Source: Moduliflexus sp964602655
GTDB taxonomy: Bacteria; Moduliflexota; Moduliflexia; Moduliflexales; Moduliflexaceae
Assembly (NCBI GenBank): GCA_964602655.1
Contig: CAZRSF010000009.1
Span: 1 to 64,000 of the forward strand
Reading direction: 5' to 3'
DNA: 64,000 bases
Shown here: positions 42,620 to 50,836 of the stretch, piece by piece
How the letters are laid out: each line of letters starts with the position of its first letter
Numbering within the stretch: the first letter of the stretch is position 1
Program-made: the position numbers and the translations under genes
Notes under the pieces: generated by a model
Seen by the model: the letters and a program-made list of their open reading frames with translations, nothing else
Told to the model about the DNA's origin: nothing
Databases searched by the model: none

Positions 42620-43312
42620 ATGTTCCATTCTGTTAGAATAAAATTGTTGACGGTGTATTTCGTTTCTTTACTGATGATGGCGGCAGGAATTTTGGCGATA
42701 CGCCGCGTGACAACAAGTGACGCAACGATGGCGTTCGTGATCGTCGTGATCGCATCAGGGGGAAGTTGGCTGTTCTGGCGAATGCTTGCCGCATTTCAGG
42801 AACACACAATTCCATCGGCACAGACCGCGCCGAATCCTGAGCCTCCGAACGACGAGGAACGCCGCTTGCTGTACGCGATGGTTGACGCGCTGCCGGATTT
42901 GATTTACATCAAAGATACGGAACACCGTTTCGTGATCGCGAACCGCGCATTGGTTCGGCACATGGGCTTCCAGCACTGCGATGAGATTATCGGCAAATCG
43001 GATATTGACGTGCTTGCGCCGGAATTCGCAACCCGCTATTATGAAGACGAACGCGCCGTCCTCGAATCCGGGAAACCGCTGCTTGAGCGCGTCGAACCCG
43101 GTATAGATCGGCAAACCGGCGAAAAGCGTTGGTTTTTATCCACCAAAGTTCCGTTTTACGATCAGCACGGAACAATTCGCGGCATCATCGGCATCGGGCG
43201 CGACATCAGCAAAAGCATCAAAGAAAAAGAAGCGTTGCAGGCGCTCGTCAGCAGTCTGACCTGGGAAAGCCTGCATCTCGAAAAGGCCGATGCGGACGAA
43301 TCCGAGCTTTGA
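42620..43312 (+). CDS. Membrane-anchored PAS-domain protein
   Basis: A 230-residue protein with two hydrophobic segments (VYFVSLLMMAAGILAI and FVIVVIASGGSWLFW region) followed by a PAS domain (about 85-205) with ALPDLIYIKDTEHRFVIANRAL, IIGKSDIDVLAPEFA and the PAC-like IRGIIGIGRDIS. The chain ends after a short helix with no output domain, so no kinase, cyclase or regulator function is visible. The start at 42620 follows AGGAG. Its gene is paired with the AEC permease, and the pairing is repeated in the decayed copy at 35616-35961, which suggests the two act together, perhaps as sensor and transporter. Confidence 0.85.
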   Translation: MFHSVRIKLLTVYFVSLLMMAAGILAIRRVTTSDATMAFVIVVIASGGSWLFWRMLAAFQEHTIPSAQTAPNPEPPNDEERRLLYAMVDALPDLIYIKDTEHRFVIANRALVRHMGFQHCDEIIGKSDIDVLAPEFATRYYEDERAVLESGKPLLERVEPGIDRQTGEKRWFLSTKVPFYDQHGTIRGIIGIGRDISKSIKEKEALQALVSSLTWESLHLEKADADESEL

Positions 43313-43372
43313 ATAGTCATCTCTCCTAAATAATGGCGCTGCCTGCATGAATCGAATGCGCCCTCGGTTATA

Positions 43373-43393
43373 AGACGCCCCGCCGGGGCGTCT
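43373..43393. terminator. GACGCCCCGCCGGGGCGTC palindrome between convergent genes
   Basis: A perfect hairpin between the convergent PAS-protein and ABC-kinase genes, ending at the base before the latter's stop codon. Sister copy at 36101-36125. Confidence 0.6.
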
Positions 43394-45211
43394 CTACGCG
43401 ATTATTTGCGGCAGAAGAATGATAAAGTGGCAGCCGCCGCTTTCGGCGTTTTCGACGGTCATGCTGCCGCGATATTTTTTGATGATGCCGTAGCTCACCG
43501 ATAGACCGAGGCCGAAGTTCTGCTCCGTCCCTTTTTTAGTGGAATAAAACGGCAGAAAGATGTTGTCGGGGTTGTCGTCGCTGATGCCCGGCCCGGTGTC
43601 TCGAAACCGAATCTGCGCCATTGTTGCGCCGCTCTGTTCGATTGACGCGGTTTCCACGAAAATTTCACCACCGGTTGGCATCGCTTCGAAACTGTTTTTA
43701 AAGAGATTCAACAGCACTTGTTTGATTTCATGTCGGTTCGCTTTTACCAGCAATTCCTGCTCGGATGGCGCGAACCGGATCGCGATCTGCTGATGCCGGG
43801 CGTGGTGTTGAAGCAGATTCAGAATGTTCTGAATCACGACATTGATGTCAAGCTCTTCGGCGCTGTCGCGGGTGTTGCCGGAGAATGAATGCAGATTGCT
43901 GACAATCGTGGCAATCGAAGCGATCTCCTCCTGAATATCGTCAACTGTCTTCTGAAGCTGCTCCCCCTGCACGTTGTATTTGAGATAGCTGAGATCGTTG
44001 TAAATAATTTCCAGAGGGTTATTGATTTCATGGGCGACTCCGGCTGCTAACAATCCGACGGAGGCGAGCTTTTCGGAGAGCAAGACCTGTTTTTGCAGGC
44101 GGTCGTGTTCGGTCATATCCTCAAGAATGATGATGTTGCCGATAAACGCCGCGTCGTCGAAAATCGGAAAGGTTTTGATGTTGCTGATGGTGTTAATCCG
44201 ATTGATTGTGACCGGCGTCTGATACCAGAACCGCTCTTCTCGCAGCGAATCCGCGCTCTGAAAAAGCTCCTGCGCCGCCTCGTTGGCGCTGAAAAGCACG
44301 TCTGCCAGCGGCAGATTGAAATAGGAGGTGTTGTTCAGCCCGAAATAGCGCTTGCAGTAGTCGTTCACCATCTTGATGCGGTTCGCGTTGTCGGTGACAA
44401 TCAGATTGACCGGCAGATGGCGCAGAATCGCCTCGTTATATTTGAGGAGGCGGGAAAATTCTTGATTCGCATCTTCGACGTGTTCCTCGGCGGAAAGCTG
44501 CGTATAAGTCATTTTAATCAGGTTCAGCTTATCAACATGTTTGACGTCATCCGTGATAAGAATCTCGCCGTTTTTGATCACGCTGACAGTATCCGCGAGG
44601 GCGTAAATATCGTCAATCCGGTAGGTAATCAGAAGAATCGCCATGCCTTCCTGCGTCGCCTGCTTCAGCAGATTGACAATTTTATTCAGTGATGGCGACG
44701 AAAGGCGGTCCAATGCTTCATCGAGAATCAGGAGTTTCGGGCGGTGATGCAGATGCTTGAGAAATTCGACGACCGTTTGATCGGAGAGATTCAGGTTTTT
44801 CAGCGGGCTGGCCGGGTCAATGTCGAAATCACAGCGTTCTAATAATTCGCGGGCGGCGTCGAGAAAACGGCGCTTGCTATTCCAGGCAAACCGATTGATG
44901 ATCGGGTTCGTGAGAAACAGATTTTGCGCCACCGAAAAATCGTCATACAGCCGCACCTGCTGGTAAATCATGCGGATGCCCGCTTTCAACGCCCCGGAAA
45001 TGCTGAGAGAATTCGACGTTCTCCCATCAAACATGATCGTTCCGGCGGTCGGCTTCAAAATGCCGTTCAAAATCAACCCCAACGACGATTTGCCTGCGCC
45101 ATGTTCGCCGACAATCGCATGAATTTCGCCCGGACGCAGCCGGAGATTGATCTGGTGCAAGGCTCGTATCTGACCGTAATAGAAGCAAATATTGGAGAGT
45201 TGCAAAAGCAT
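43394..45211 (-). CDS. Histidine kinase fused to an N-terminal sugar-type ABC ATPase domain
   Basis: A 605-residue fusion. Residues 1-240 are an ABC ATPase domain resembling the first half of RbsA/MglA: Walker A GEHGAGKSS (35-43), Q-loop YQQ (83-85), Walker B LLILDEA (160-166). The signature is degenerate (LNLSDQTVVEF, 140-150, instead of LSxGQ) and the switch His is Tyr (LITYRID, Tyr197). Residues about 255-370 form a PAS domain, then HisKA with GVAHEINNPLE (His394) and a complete ATPase domain: N-box LLNLFKNSFEAM, G1 FRDTGPGIS, F-box FLPFYSTKK, G2 GLGLSVSYGIIKKY. No membrane segment is present. The response regulator gene lies just upstream in the same orientation, and a sugar ABC operon is divergent. 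Docking of the ABC part to a sugar permease is inference. Confidence 0.93.
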   Translation of the reverse strand: MLLQLSNICFYYGQIRALHQINLRLRPGEIHAIVGEHGAGKSSLGLILNGILKPTAGTIMFDGRTSNSLSISGALKAGIRMIYQQVRLYDDFSVAQNLFLTNPIINRFAWNSKRRFLDAARELLERCDFDIDPASPLKNLNLSDQTVVEFLKHLHHRPKLLILDEALDRLSSPSLNKIVNLLKQATQEGMAILLITYRIDDIYALADTVSVIKNGEILITDDVKHVDKLNLIKMTYTQLSAEEHVEDANQEFSRLLKYNEAILRHLPVNLIVTDNANRIKMVNDYCKRYFGLNNTSYFNLPLADVLFSANEAAQELFQSADSLREERFWYQTPVTINRINTISNIKTFPIFDDAAFIGNIIILEDMTEHDRLQKQVLLSEKLASVGLLAAGVAHEINNPLEIIYNDLSYLKYNVQGEQLQKTVDDIQEEIASIATIVSNLHSFSGNTRDSAEELDINVVIQNILNLLQHHARHQQIAIRFAPSEQELLVKANRHEIKQVLLNLFKNSFEAMPTGGEIFVETASIEQSGATMAQIRFRDTGPGISDDNPDNIFLPFYSTKKGTEQNFGLGLSVSYGIIKKYRGSMTVENAESGGCHFIILLPQIIA

Positions 45212-45219
45212 TATAGACT

Positions 45220-45252
45220 AAACCTCACAGGTTTTGAAAACCTGTGAGGTTT
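45220..45252. repeat. AACCTCACAGG palindrome between regulator and kinase genes
   Basis: AAACCTCACAGGTTTT and complement fill the 51-base space between the two minus-strand genes. It could cause partial termination so that less kinase than regulator is made. Confidence 0.75.
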
Positions 45253-45262
45253 CTGTTTGCGA

Positions 45263-46597
45263 TCAGGAGTTCGAGGAAAGACCATATTTTTCCAATTTGT
45301 TATAGAGCGTCTTCCGGCTCATTTTCAGGACTTCCGCTGCTTTTTTCTTATTGTAATTCACCTGCACCAGCGTCTTCGAAATCAATCCGCGTTCCATCTC
45401 TTCCCGCACGTTATCGGAATGCTCATGGCGCTGCGCGGGCGCGAAATGCGGCGGCAGGTCTTCGAGGTCAAGCACGTCCTGCGAGGAGATCACCGCCGCA
45501 TAATTCAGCGCGTTTTTCAATTCCCGCACATTGCCGGGCCAATGATAATCCAAAAACGTATCCAGAACGCGCTGGCTCATCGCGGTCAGCGGCTTTGCGT
45601 TGGTTTTGGCGACCTGCTTCAAAAAATAGTCGGCGAGCAGCGGAATATCTTCTTTGCGTTCGCGCAGCGGCGGAAGTTGCAAAACGGCTGTATTCAGACG
45701 GTAATAGAGGTCTTCGCGAAAGTGTTTGGCCTGAATCAGTTCGTCCAAAGGTTTGTTGGTGGCGGCGATAAAACGCGCATCCACCGTGATCGTGCGTTCG
45801 CCGCCGATGCGCCGGATTTCGTTGTGCTGCAAGGTGCGCAGGATTTTGGCCTGAATCGTCAGCGGCATGTCGCCGATTTCATCGAGGAAAAGCGAACTCT
45901 CATGCGCCCGCTCGAAGACCCCTTTGAAGACGCTTTCCGCGCCGGTATAAGAGCCTTTTTCATGCCCGAACAATTCGTTATCAAGGAGCGTTTCAGGAAA
46001 CGCGGCGCAGTTGATTTTGACCATTTTGCGGGATGCGCGAGGCGAATGCTGATGAATGAAATCCGCGACCACTTCTTTGCCTGTCCCGTTTTCACCACAA
46101 ATCAAAATCGGCAAATCGGTCGCCGCCAATTTCTGCGCCTTTTCATAAAGCGCGGCCATCTGCTTGCTCCGCGTAATAATCGGCGTCGCGTCGGGGTGCA
46201 GCGGATCGAACGCGAAGGCCGGGGCGCGGAATTGCTGCTCCTTTAACGCATGTTCCACCGCGCCTAACAACTTGTCGAACACGACCGGCTTGGTGACGTA
46301 ATCCACCGCGCCAAGCTTCATGGACTGCACGGCGGTATCAATCGAGCCGTGCCCGGTAATCATGATCACCGGAACAGCGGGGTTCATCTGATGCAGTTCT
46401 TTCAGCAGATCAAGCCCGTTGTCGCGGCCTAACATGATGTCTAACAGGACGATATTGATGGTATGCGTGGAAAAGGTCTGAAGCGCGTCGCTGCCGGTGG
46501 TCGCGCAGAGCGTCTGAAAGCCGCGCTGATCGAAGTTTTGCGCCAAACTTTGACAGAGTTTCGGCTTATCGTCAATCACGAGAATCGTTGGTTTCAT
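45263..46597 (-). CDS. NtrC-family response regulator (sigma-54 activator)
   Basis: A 444-residue three-domain regulator. The receiver carries DD (9-10), the phosphoacceptor Asp53 (VLLDIMLG), Thr81 and Lys103. The AAA+ domain has Walker A GENGTGKE (168-175), the sigma-54 loop GSYTGA (215-220; GAFTGA in the consensus), Walker B LFLDE and FREDLYYRL. A Fis-type helix-turn-helix closes it (NKKKAAEVLKMSRKTLYNKLEKYG). AAGGAA precedes the ATG. Its cognate kinase is the ABC fusion encoded next, and its likely target is the sigma-54 promoter at 46758 facing the sugar operon. All residues needed for activity are present. Confidence 0.95.
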   Translation of the reverse strand: MKPTILVIDDKPKLCQSLAQNFDQRGFQTLCATTGSDALQTFSTHTINIVLLDIMLGRDNGLDLLKELHQMNPAVPVIMITGHGSIDTAVQSMKLGAVDYVTKPVVFDKLLGAVEHALKEQQFRAPAFAFDPLHPDATPIITRSKQMAALYEKAQKLAATDLPILICGENGTGKEVVADFIHQHSPRASRKMVKINCAAFPETLLDNELFGHEKGSYTGAESVFKGVFERAHESSLFLDEIGDMPLTIQAKILRTLQHNEIRRIGGERTITVDARFIAATNKPLDELIQAKHFREDLYYRLNTAVLQLPPLRERKEDIPLLADYFLKQVAKTNAKPLTAMSQRVLDTFLDYHWPGNVRELKNALNYAAVISSQDVLDLEDLPPHFAPAQRHEHSDNVREEMERGLISKTLVQVNYNKKKAAEVLKMSRKTLYNKLEKYGLSSNS

Positions 46598-46633
46598 GCC
46601 GTTCCTTTTTTATACACGCGCGAGGGGTCAATG

Positions 46634-46733
46634 TGTGTAAGAGTTATACAATTCTTCTATTGTGATGTGAAAACGCTCTGTCAAGCTATTTATTTCTTAT
46701 GACGTAATTTGTTGAATTATACAAAGTTATACG
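46634..46733 (+). promoter_or_regulatory. Candidate enhancer sites for the NtrC-type regulator
   Basis: Three copies of ARTTATAC(A/G): AGTTATACA at 46642-46650, AATTATACA at 46715-46723 and AGTTATACG at 46725-46733. The first is half of a near-palindrome TGTGTAA-gag-TTATACA. They lie about 30-120 bases upstream of the sigma-54 promoter, where enhancers are expected, and the first also sits before the regulator gene itself. Confidence 0.5.
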
Positions 46734-46757
46734 ATTTTTAGAGGCAGGCTGGCGGAC

Positions 46758-46774
46758 TGGCATACGCCTTGCTT
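46758..46774 (+). promoter_or_regulatory. Sigma-54 promoter of the sugar operon
   Basis: TGGCATACGCCTTGCTT: the -24 GG (46759-46760) and -12 GC (46771-46772) elements are present with the exact TGGCAyr-N4-TTGCw spacing. Transcription should begin near 46784. A divergent sigma-54 activator gene strengthens the call. Confidence 0.85.
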
Positions 46775-46800
46775 AATGTAATGATATTGAATGTTGTTGT

Positions 46801-46878
46801 GTCATTGCGAGGAGCGCCAGCGACGAAGCAATCCTGCCATGACGAGATTGCTTCGTCGCTGGCGCTCCTCGCAATGAC
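46801..46878. repeat. Long palindrome with CATTGCGAGGAGCGCCAGCG arms in the operon leader
   Basis: Arms of 33 bases complement each other almost perfectly (46801-46833 and 46846-46878). It lies between the predicted transcription start and the first ribosome site, so the transcript begins with a large hairpin. A related element is at 59999-60077. Confidence 0.85.
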
Positions 46879-46922
46879 AGTCGCTATTTTATCAGACACT
46901 ACACCAAAGGAGGATATCATCA

Positions 46923-48092
46923 ATGATCGAGAGCAGTAAAGAAACAAAGGCCGCGCGCCTGACCTACGGAATGGTCGGCGGCGGGCAGGGCGCGTTTATC
47001 GGCGACGTGCACCGTAAAGCCGCGCAATTTGACGGAAAAAACACGATTGTCGCCGGGTGTTTTTCGCGCGATTATCACAATACTCTGCAAACCGGCGCAA
47101 TGCTGGGGATTGACGAAAGCCGGCTGTATAAAACGTACCAGGAAATGGCGATTGCCGAGGGAAAACGCCCTGATAAAATTGATTTCGTCGTCATTGTCAC
47201 CCCGAACAATCTGCATTACCCGACCGCCAAAGCGTTTTTGGAACAAGGCATCAATGTGGTGTGCGACAAGCCGCTGACGCCGGAAGTCGCGCAATCCGAA
47301 GAGCTTGCGAAGCTCGCGCAGGAGCGCGGTGTCTTCTTCTGCGTCACCTACACCTACACCGGCTATCCGATGGTGAAACATGCGCGGGAAATGATCCGGC
47401 GCGGCGACCTCGGCGAGATTCGTTTCGTCAACGCCGAATATCCGCAAGACTGGCTCGCCACGCCGCTCGAAACCTCCGGCCAGAAACAGGCCGCATGGCG
47501 CACTGATCCGGCGCAAACCGGCAAATCCAACTGCGTCGGCGACATTGGCAGTCATGTCGAAAATATGGCGAGTTATATGACCGGTCTGAAAATCAAATCG
47601 CTCTGCGCCCGCCTCGATACCTTTGTCCCTGGCCGCGTCCTCGATGATAACGCCAGCATCATGATCAACTACGCCAGCGGCGCGAAAGGGCTGTATTGGA
47701 GTTCGCAGATTGCGGTCGGCAACGATAACGGCCTACGTATCCGGGTGTATGGCACGAAAGCCTCGATTGAATGGACGCAGGAAAACCCGAATTATCTGAA
47801 AGTGTCGTATCTCGATAAAGGGACGGAAATGCTGTCCAGAGGCCGCGACAAGCTGTATCCGCACGCCGCCTCATATTCGCGGATTCCGTCAGGCCATCCC
47901 GAAGGCTATTTTGAAGCGTTCGCCAACATTTATAACACCTTCAGCAAAGCACTGTTGAAGAAAAAAGCGGGCGGGGCGCTGACCGCAGACGACCTCGATT
48001 TCCCGACCGTGCAGGATGGCATCAGCGGCGTGAAATTTATTGATGCCTGTGTCGCCAGTTCGCAAAAAGGAGCCGCGTGGCTTGAGGTATAA
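46923..48092 (+). CDS. Gfo/Idh/MocA family oxidoreductase
   Basis: A 389-residue NAD(P)-dependent sugar dehydrogenase. AAAGGAGG at 46906-46913 precedes the ATG. The N-terminal Rossmann fold begins TYGMVGGGQGAFIGDVHRKA and includes VIVTPNNLHYPTAKAFLEQGINVVCDKPLT, with the catalytic Lys of the EKP-type motif here in CDKPL. The C-terminal domain has GDIGSHVENMASYMTG with the conserved His/Asp pair. It is the first gene of the sigma-54-controlled cluster and, with the isomerase next door, should process the imported sugar or polyol. The exact substrate is unknown; inositol-like compounds are one possibility. Confidence 0.92.
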   Translation: MIESSKETKAARLTYGMVGGGQGAFIGDVHRKAAQFDGKNTIVAGCFSRDYHNTLQTGAMLGIDESRLYKTYQEMAIAEGKRPDKIDFVVIVTPNNLHYPTAKAFLEQGINVVCDKPLTPEVAQSEELAKLAQERGVFFCVTYTYTGYPMVKHAREMIRRGDLGEIRFVNAEYPQDWLATPLETSGQKQAAWRTDPAQTGKSNCVGDIGSHVENMASYMTGLKIKSLCARLDTFVPGRVLDDNASIMINYASGAKGLYWSSQIAVGNDNGLRIRVYGTKASIEWTQENPNYLKVSYLDKGTEMLSRGRDKLYPHAASYSRIPSGHPEGYFEAFANIYNTFSKALLKKKAGGALTADDLDFPTVQDGISGVKFIDACVASSQKGAAWLEV

Positions 48093-48146
48093 TCAATTCG
48101 AAAAATAGAACACTGATTGGGCTGATAAGACTGATTGTCAATGATA

Positions 48147-48223
48147 CAGGAGTGCAAAAGCTTGCTTTTGCCGCCTGACGAAGTCAGAGAGCCACACGGC
48201 AAAAGCAAGCTTTTGCACTCCTG
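48147..48223. repeat. Palindromic element, AGGAGTGCAAAAGC family
   Basis: CAGGAGTGCAAAAGC and GCTTTTGCACTCCTG ends, second full copy of the element at 3058-3147. It separates the oxidoreductase and isomerase genes. Confidence 0.85.
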
Positions 48224-48277
48224 GCGCGATCTTAATAAATGCAGTTTTATCAATCTGATTGGCGTGCTACCGAAACT

Positions 48278-49267
48278 ATGAGCAGACCTGTGACGTTATT
48301 TACCGGCCAGTGGGCTGATTTGCCGTTTGAAGAATTGTGTAAAAAAGTGAGTTCGTGGGGTTACGATGGTCTGGAAATCGCCTGCTGGGGCGACCACATG
48401 GATGTGCGCAAGGCCGCGACCGACCCGGAATATGTCAAAGAAAAGAAGGCAATTTTGAAAAAATACCATCTCGGCTGCTGGGCGTTAGGGGCGCATTTGG
48501 CCGGGCAATGCGTCGGGGATCGCTATGACGAACGCCTCGACGCCTTCGTGCCGGAGACGCTGAAAGGCAAACCGGACGAAATCCGCAAGTGGGCGACCGA
48601 GGAGATGAAGTTCACGGCGCAGGCCGCGAAAAATATGGATTGTTACGTGGTGACCGGTTTTATGGGATCGCCGGTCTGGAAATTCTGGTATTCCTTCCCG
48701 CCCACGACCGAAGAAATGGTGGAAAACGCTTTCCAGAAAATCAAAGAATGGTGGACGCCGATTTTGAACGATTTCGACGCGCATGGCGTGAAATTCGCGC
48801 TGGAAGTGCATCCGACCGAAATCGCGTTCGATATTTACACGGCAGAACGACTGCTGAAAGTCTTCGAACGCCGCCCGGCGCTCGGTTTTAATTTTGATCC
48901 GAGCCATCTGATCTGGCAGGGGATTCAGCCGCATCTGTTCATTCGCGATTTTGCCGACAGAGTCTATCATGTCCACATGAAAGACGCGGGCGTCACGTTA
49001 GACGGACGCGCCGGCATTCTCGGCTCGCATCTGCCGTTCGGCGACGTGCGGCGCGGCTGGAATTTTCGCTCGTTGGGGCATGGCAGCGTGAATTTCGAAG
49101 AAATCATCCGCGAATTGAACGCCGCGAGTTATTCCGGTCCGCTGTCGGTGGAATGGGAAGATAACGGCATGGAGCGCGAATTCGGCGCAAAAGAAGCGGC
49201 GGATTTCGTCAAAAAGATCAATTTCTCGCCCTCGACGATTTCGTTCGATGGGGATATGAAGAATTAA
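48278..49267 (+). CDS. Sugar phosphate isomerase/epimerase (xylose isomerase-like TIM barrel)
   Basis: A 329-residue AP-endonuclease-2-like TIM barrel, the family of IolE, IolI and related epimerases. MSRPVTLFTGQWADLPFEELC is the natural start. Metal-binding residues fall in FALEVHPTEIAFD (Glu, His), FNFDPSHLIWQG (Asp, His), VYHVHMKDAG (His, Asp) and SVEWED (Glu). The family interconverts keto or phosphorylated sugars. Its place between an oxidoreductase and sugar ABC genes supports a catabolic step on the transported substrate. A repeat before it suggests possible partial polarity within the operon. Confidence 0.92.
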   Translation: MSRPVTLFTGQWADLPFEELCKKVSSWGYDGLEIACWGDHMDVRKAATDPEYVKEKKAILKKYHLGCWALGAHLAGQCVGDRYDERLDAFVPETLKGKPDEIRKWATEEMKFTAQAAKNMDCYVVTGFMGSPVWKFWYSFPPTTEEMVENAFQKIKEWWTPILNDFDAHGVKFALEVHPTEIAFDIYTAERLLKVFERRPALGFNFDPSHLIWQGIQPHLFIRDFADRVYHVHMKDAGVTLDGRAGILGSHLPFGDVRRGWNFRSLGHGSVNFEEIIRELNAASYSGPLSVEWEDNGMEREFGAKEAADFVKKINFSPSTISFDGDMKN

Positions 49268-49302
49268 CGATAGGAGTGTCAAAGCTTGCTTTGACCGTTT
49301 GA

Positions 49303-49328
49303 TAGGGCGGGGATGCAACCCCGCCCTA
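49303..49328. repeat. TAGGGCGGGG palindrome before the ABC ATPase gene
   Basis: TAGGGCGGGG-atgcaa-CCCCGCCCTA hairpin 16 bases before the start. Sister copy at 53012-53051. Confidence 0.75.
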
Positions 49329-49344
49329 CCGTATAATCATCATT

Positions 49345-50835
49345 ATGGAACAACTGTTTCGAGCCGAGCATATTTCAAAAGAATTCTCCGGGGTGCGGGT
49401 GCTGAACGACATCAACGTGGAGATTCGCAAAGGGGAAATTTTCGGCATTATCGGCGAAAATGGCGCGGGAAAATCCACCTTTGTGAAAATCATGAGCGGC
49501 ATTTACACGCCATCAGCCGGGCAACTCTACCTTGATGGAATGCCGGTTGCGATCAAAAATCCGATTACCGGCAAGCGGCTCGGCATCAGCATGATCCCGC
49601 AGGAATTCAATTTGATCGGCACGCTCAACGTGTTCGAAAACATCTTCCTCGGCAACGAGCCGCGCAAGGCGGGACTGCTGAATAAAAAAGAGATGCGAGA
49701 AAAAACGCGCCACCTGCTGTTCGAATTGAATGCCGACATTTCGCCCGACGCGCCGATCAGTCAGTTGAGCGTGGCGCAAAAGCAGATGGTGGAAATCGCC
49801 AAAGCGTTGGCGCATGAATCCAAAATCCTGATTATGGATGAGCCGACGACCGTTTTGACCAGCCATGAAATCGAGATTCTGTACGCGCTGATGGAGCGGC
49901 TGCGGAGGCAGGGCGTGACGATGCTCTACATTTCCCACAAGCTGAAAGAGGTCAAGCGGATTTGTGACCGCGTGATGGTGCTGCGGGACGGTGATTTCAT
50001 CAGTTTAGACGACACGACGAATTTGGATGAGCATGAAATGGCGCGGCGCATGGTGGGGCGCGAATTGAATCAAATCTTTCCGGAAAAGACCGCGCCACAG
50101 CCTGAAGAAGCATTGCGCGTCGAGAATATGCACGTGCCGTCGTTCGTGAAAAATGCGTCGTTCGCGCTGAAACGGGGCGAGATTCTCGGCTTTGCCGGGC
50201 TGATGGGCGCGGGGCGGACGGAATTGGCCGAGGCGATTATGGGGTTGCGCAAACGGCAGCAGGGAACGATTTTCATTCGCGGTCAGCAGCGCCAGATTGT
50301 CTCTCCGGCGGATGCGGTCAAGCATAAATTAGGCTATCTATCGGAAGATCGCCAGGGGCGTGGCATTGTGATGAATTTCGACGTGCCGAGCAATATCACG
50401 CTGATTTCTCTGAAAAAATACAGCCAACTGCTCATCCAAAAGGCAAAAGAACGGGATACATCGGAGCAATACGTCAAAGAATTTTCGATTAAAGCCGCGT
50501 CGCTGAAATCGCAGTTGCGTTATCTCAGCGGCGGTAATCAGCAGAAAGTCTATCTCGCCAAATGGATGGACACCGAGCCGGAAATTTTGATTTTGGACGA
50601 GCCGACGCGCGGCATTGACGTGAACGCGAAGCGCGAAATTTATCATTTTGTCAATCGGTTGGCGCGTTCCGGGATTGCCTGCATCCTGATTTCGTCGGAA
50701 ATCGAGGAATTGATGGGGCTGTGTTCCCGCGTCATCGTCATGCGGGAAGGCGAGATTACCGGCGAATTGACGAACGAGCAGATGAGCGAAGAAACGATTA
50801 TGTTCCATGCCACTGGATTGGCGGGAAAGGCTTGA
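49345..50835 (+). CDS. Sugar ABC transporter ATP-binding protein (RbsA/MglA/XylG type)
   Basis: A 496-residue double-domain ATPase for CUT2 sugar importers. The first half has Walker A GENGAGKST, signature LSVAQKQMVEIAKAL, Walker B ILIMDEPTTVL and H-loop LYISHKL. The second half has the degenerate Walker A typical of the family (GFAGLMGAGRTE), signature LSGGNQQKVYLAKWM, Walker B ILILDEPTRGID and ISSEIEE. The permease gene begins one base after its stop codon. Comparing this ATPase with the kinase-fused ABC domain at 43394 shows how much the latter has diverged at the signature and switch positions. Confidence 0.95.
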   Translation: MEQLFRAEHISKEFSGVRVLNDINVEIRKGEIFGIIGENGAGKSTFVKIMSGIYTPSAGQLYLDGMPVAIKNPITGKRLGISMIPQEFNLIGTLNVFENIFLGNEPRKAGLLNKKEMREKTRHLLFELNADISPDAPISQLSVAQKQMVEIAKALAHESKILIMDEPTTVLTSHEIEILYALMERLRRQGVTMLYISHKLKEVKRICDRVMVLRDGDFISLDDTTNLDEHEMARRMVGRELNQIFPEKTAPQPEEALRVENMHVPSFVKNASFALKRGEILGFAGLMGAGRTELAEAIMGLRKRQQGTIFIRGQQRQIVSPADAVKHKLGYLSEDRQGRGIVMNFDVPSNITLISLKKYSQLLIQKAKERDTSEQYVKEFSIKAASLKSQLRYLSGGNQQKVYLAKWMDTEPEILILDEPTRGIDVNAKREIYHFVNRLARSGIACILISSEIEELMGLCSRVIVMREGEITGELTNEQMSEETIMFHATGLAGKA

Positions 50836-50836
50836 T

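Noticed and set aside
43394..45211. Interpretation of the ABC-kinase as two adjacent genes
   Set aside because: The frame is continuous through the linker and PAS domain with no stop and no internal ribosome site at the junction (about residue 240-255).
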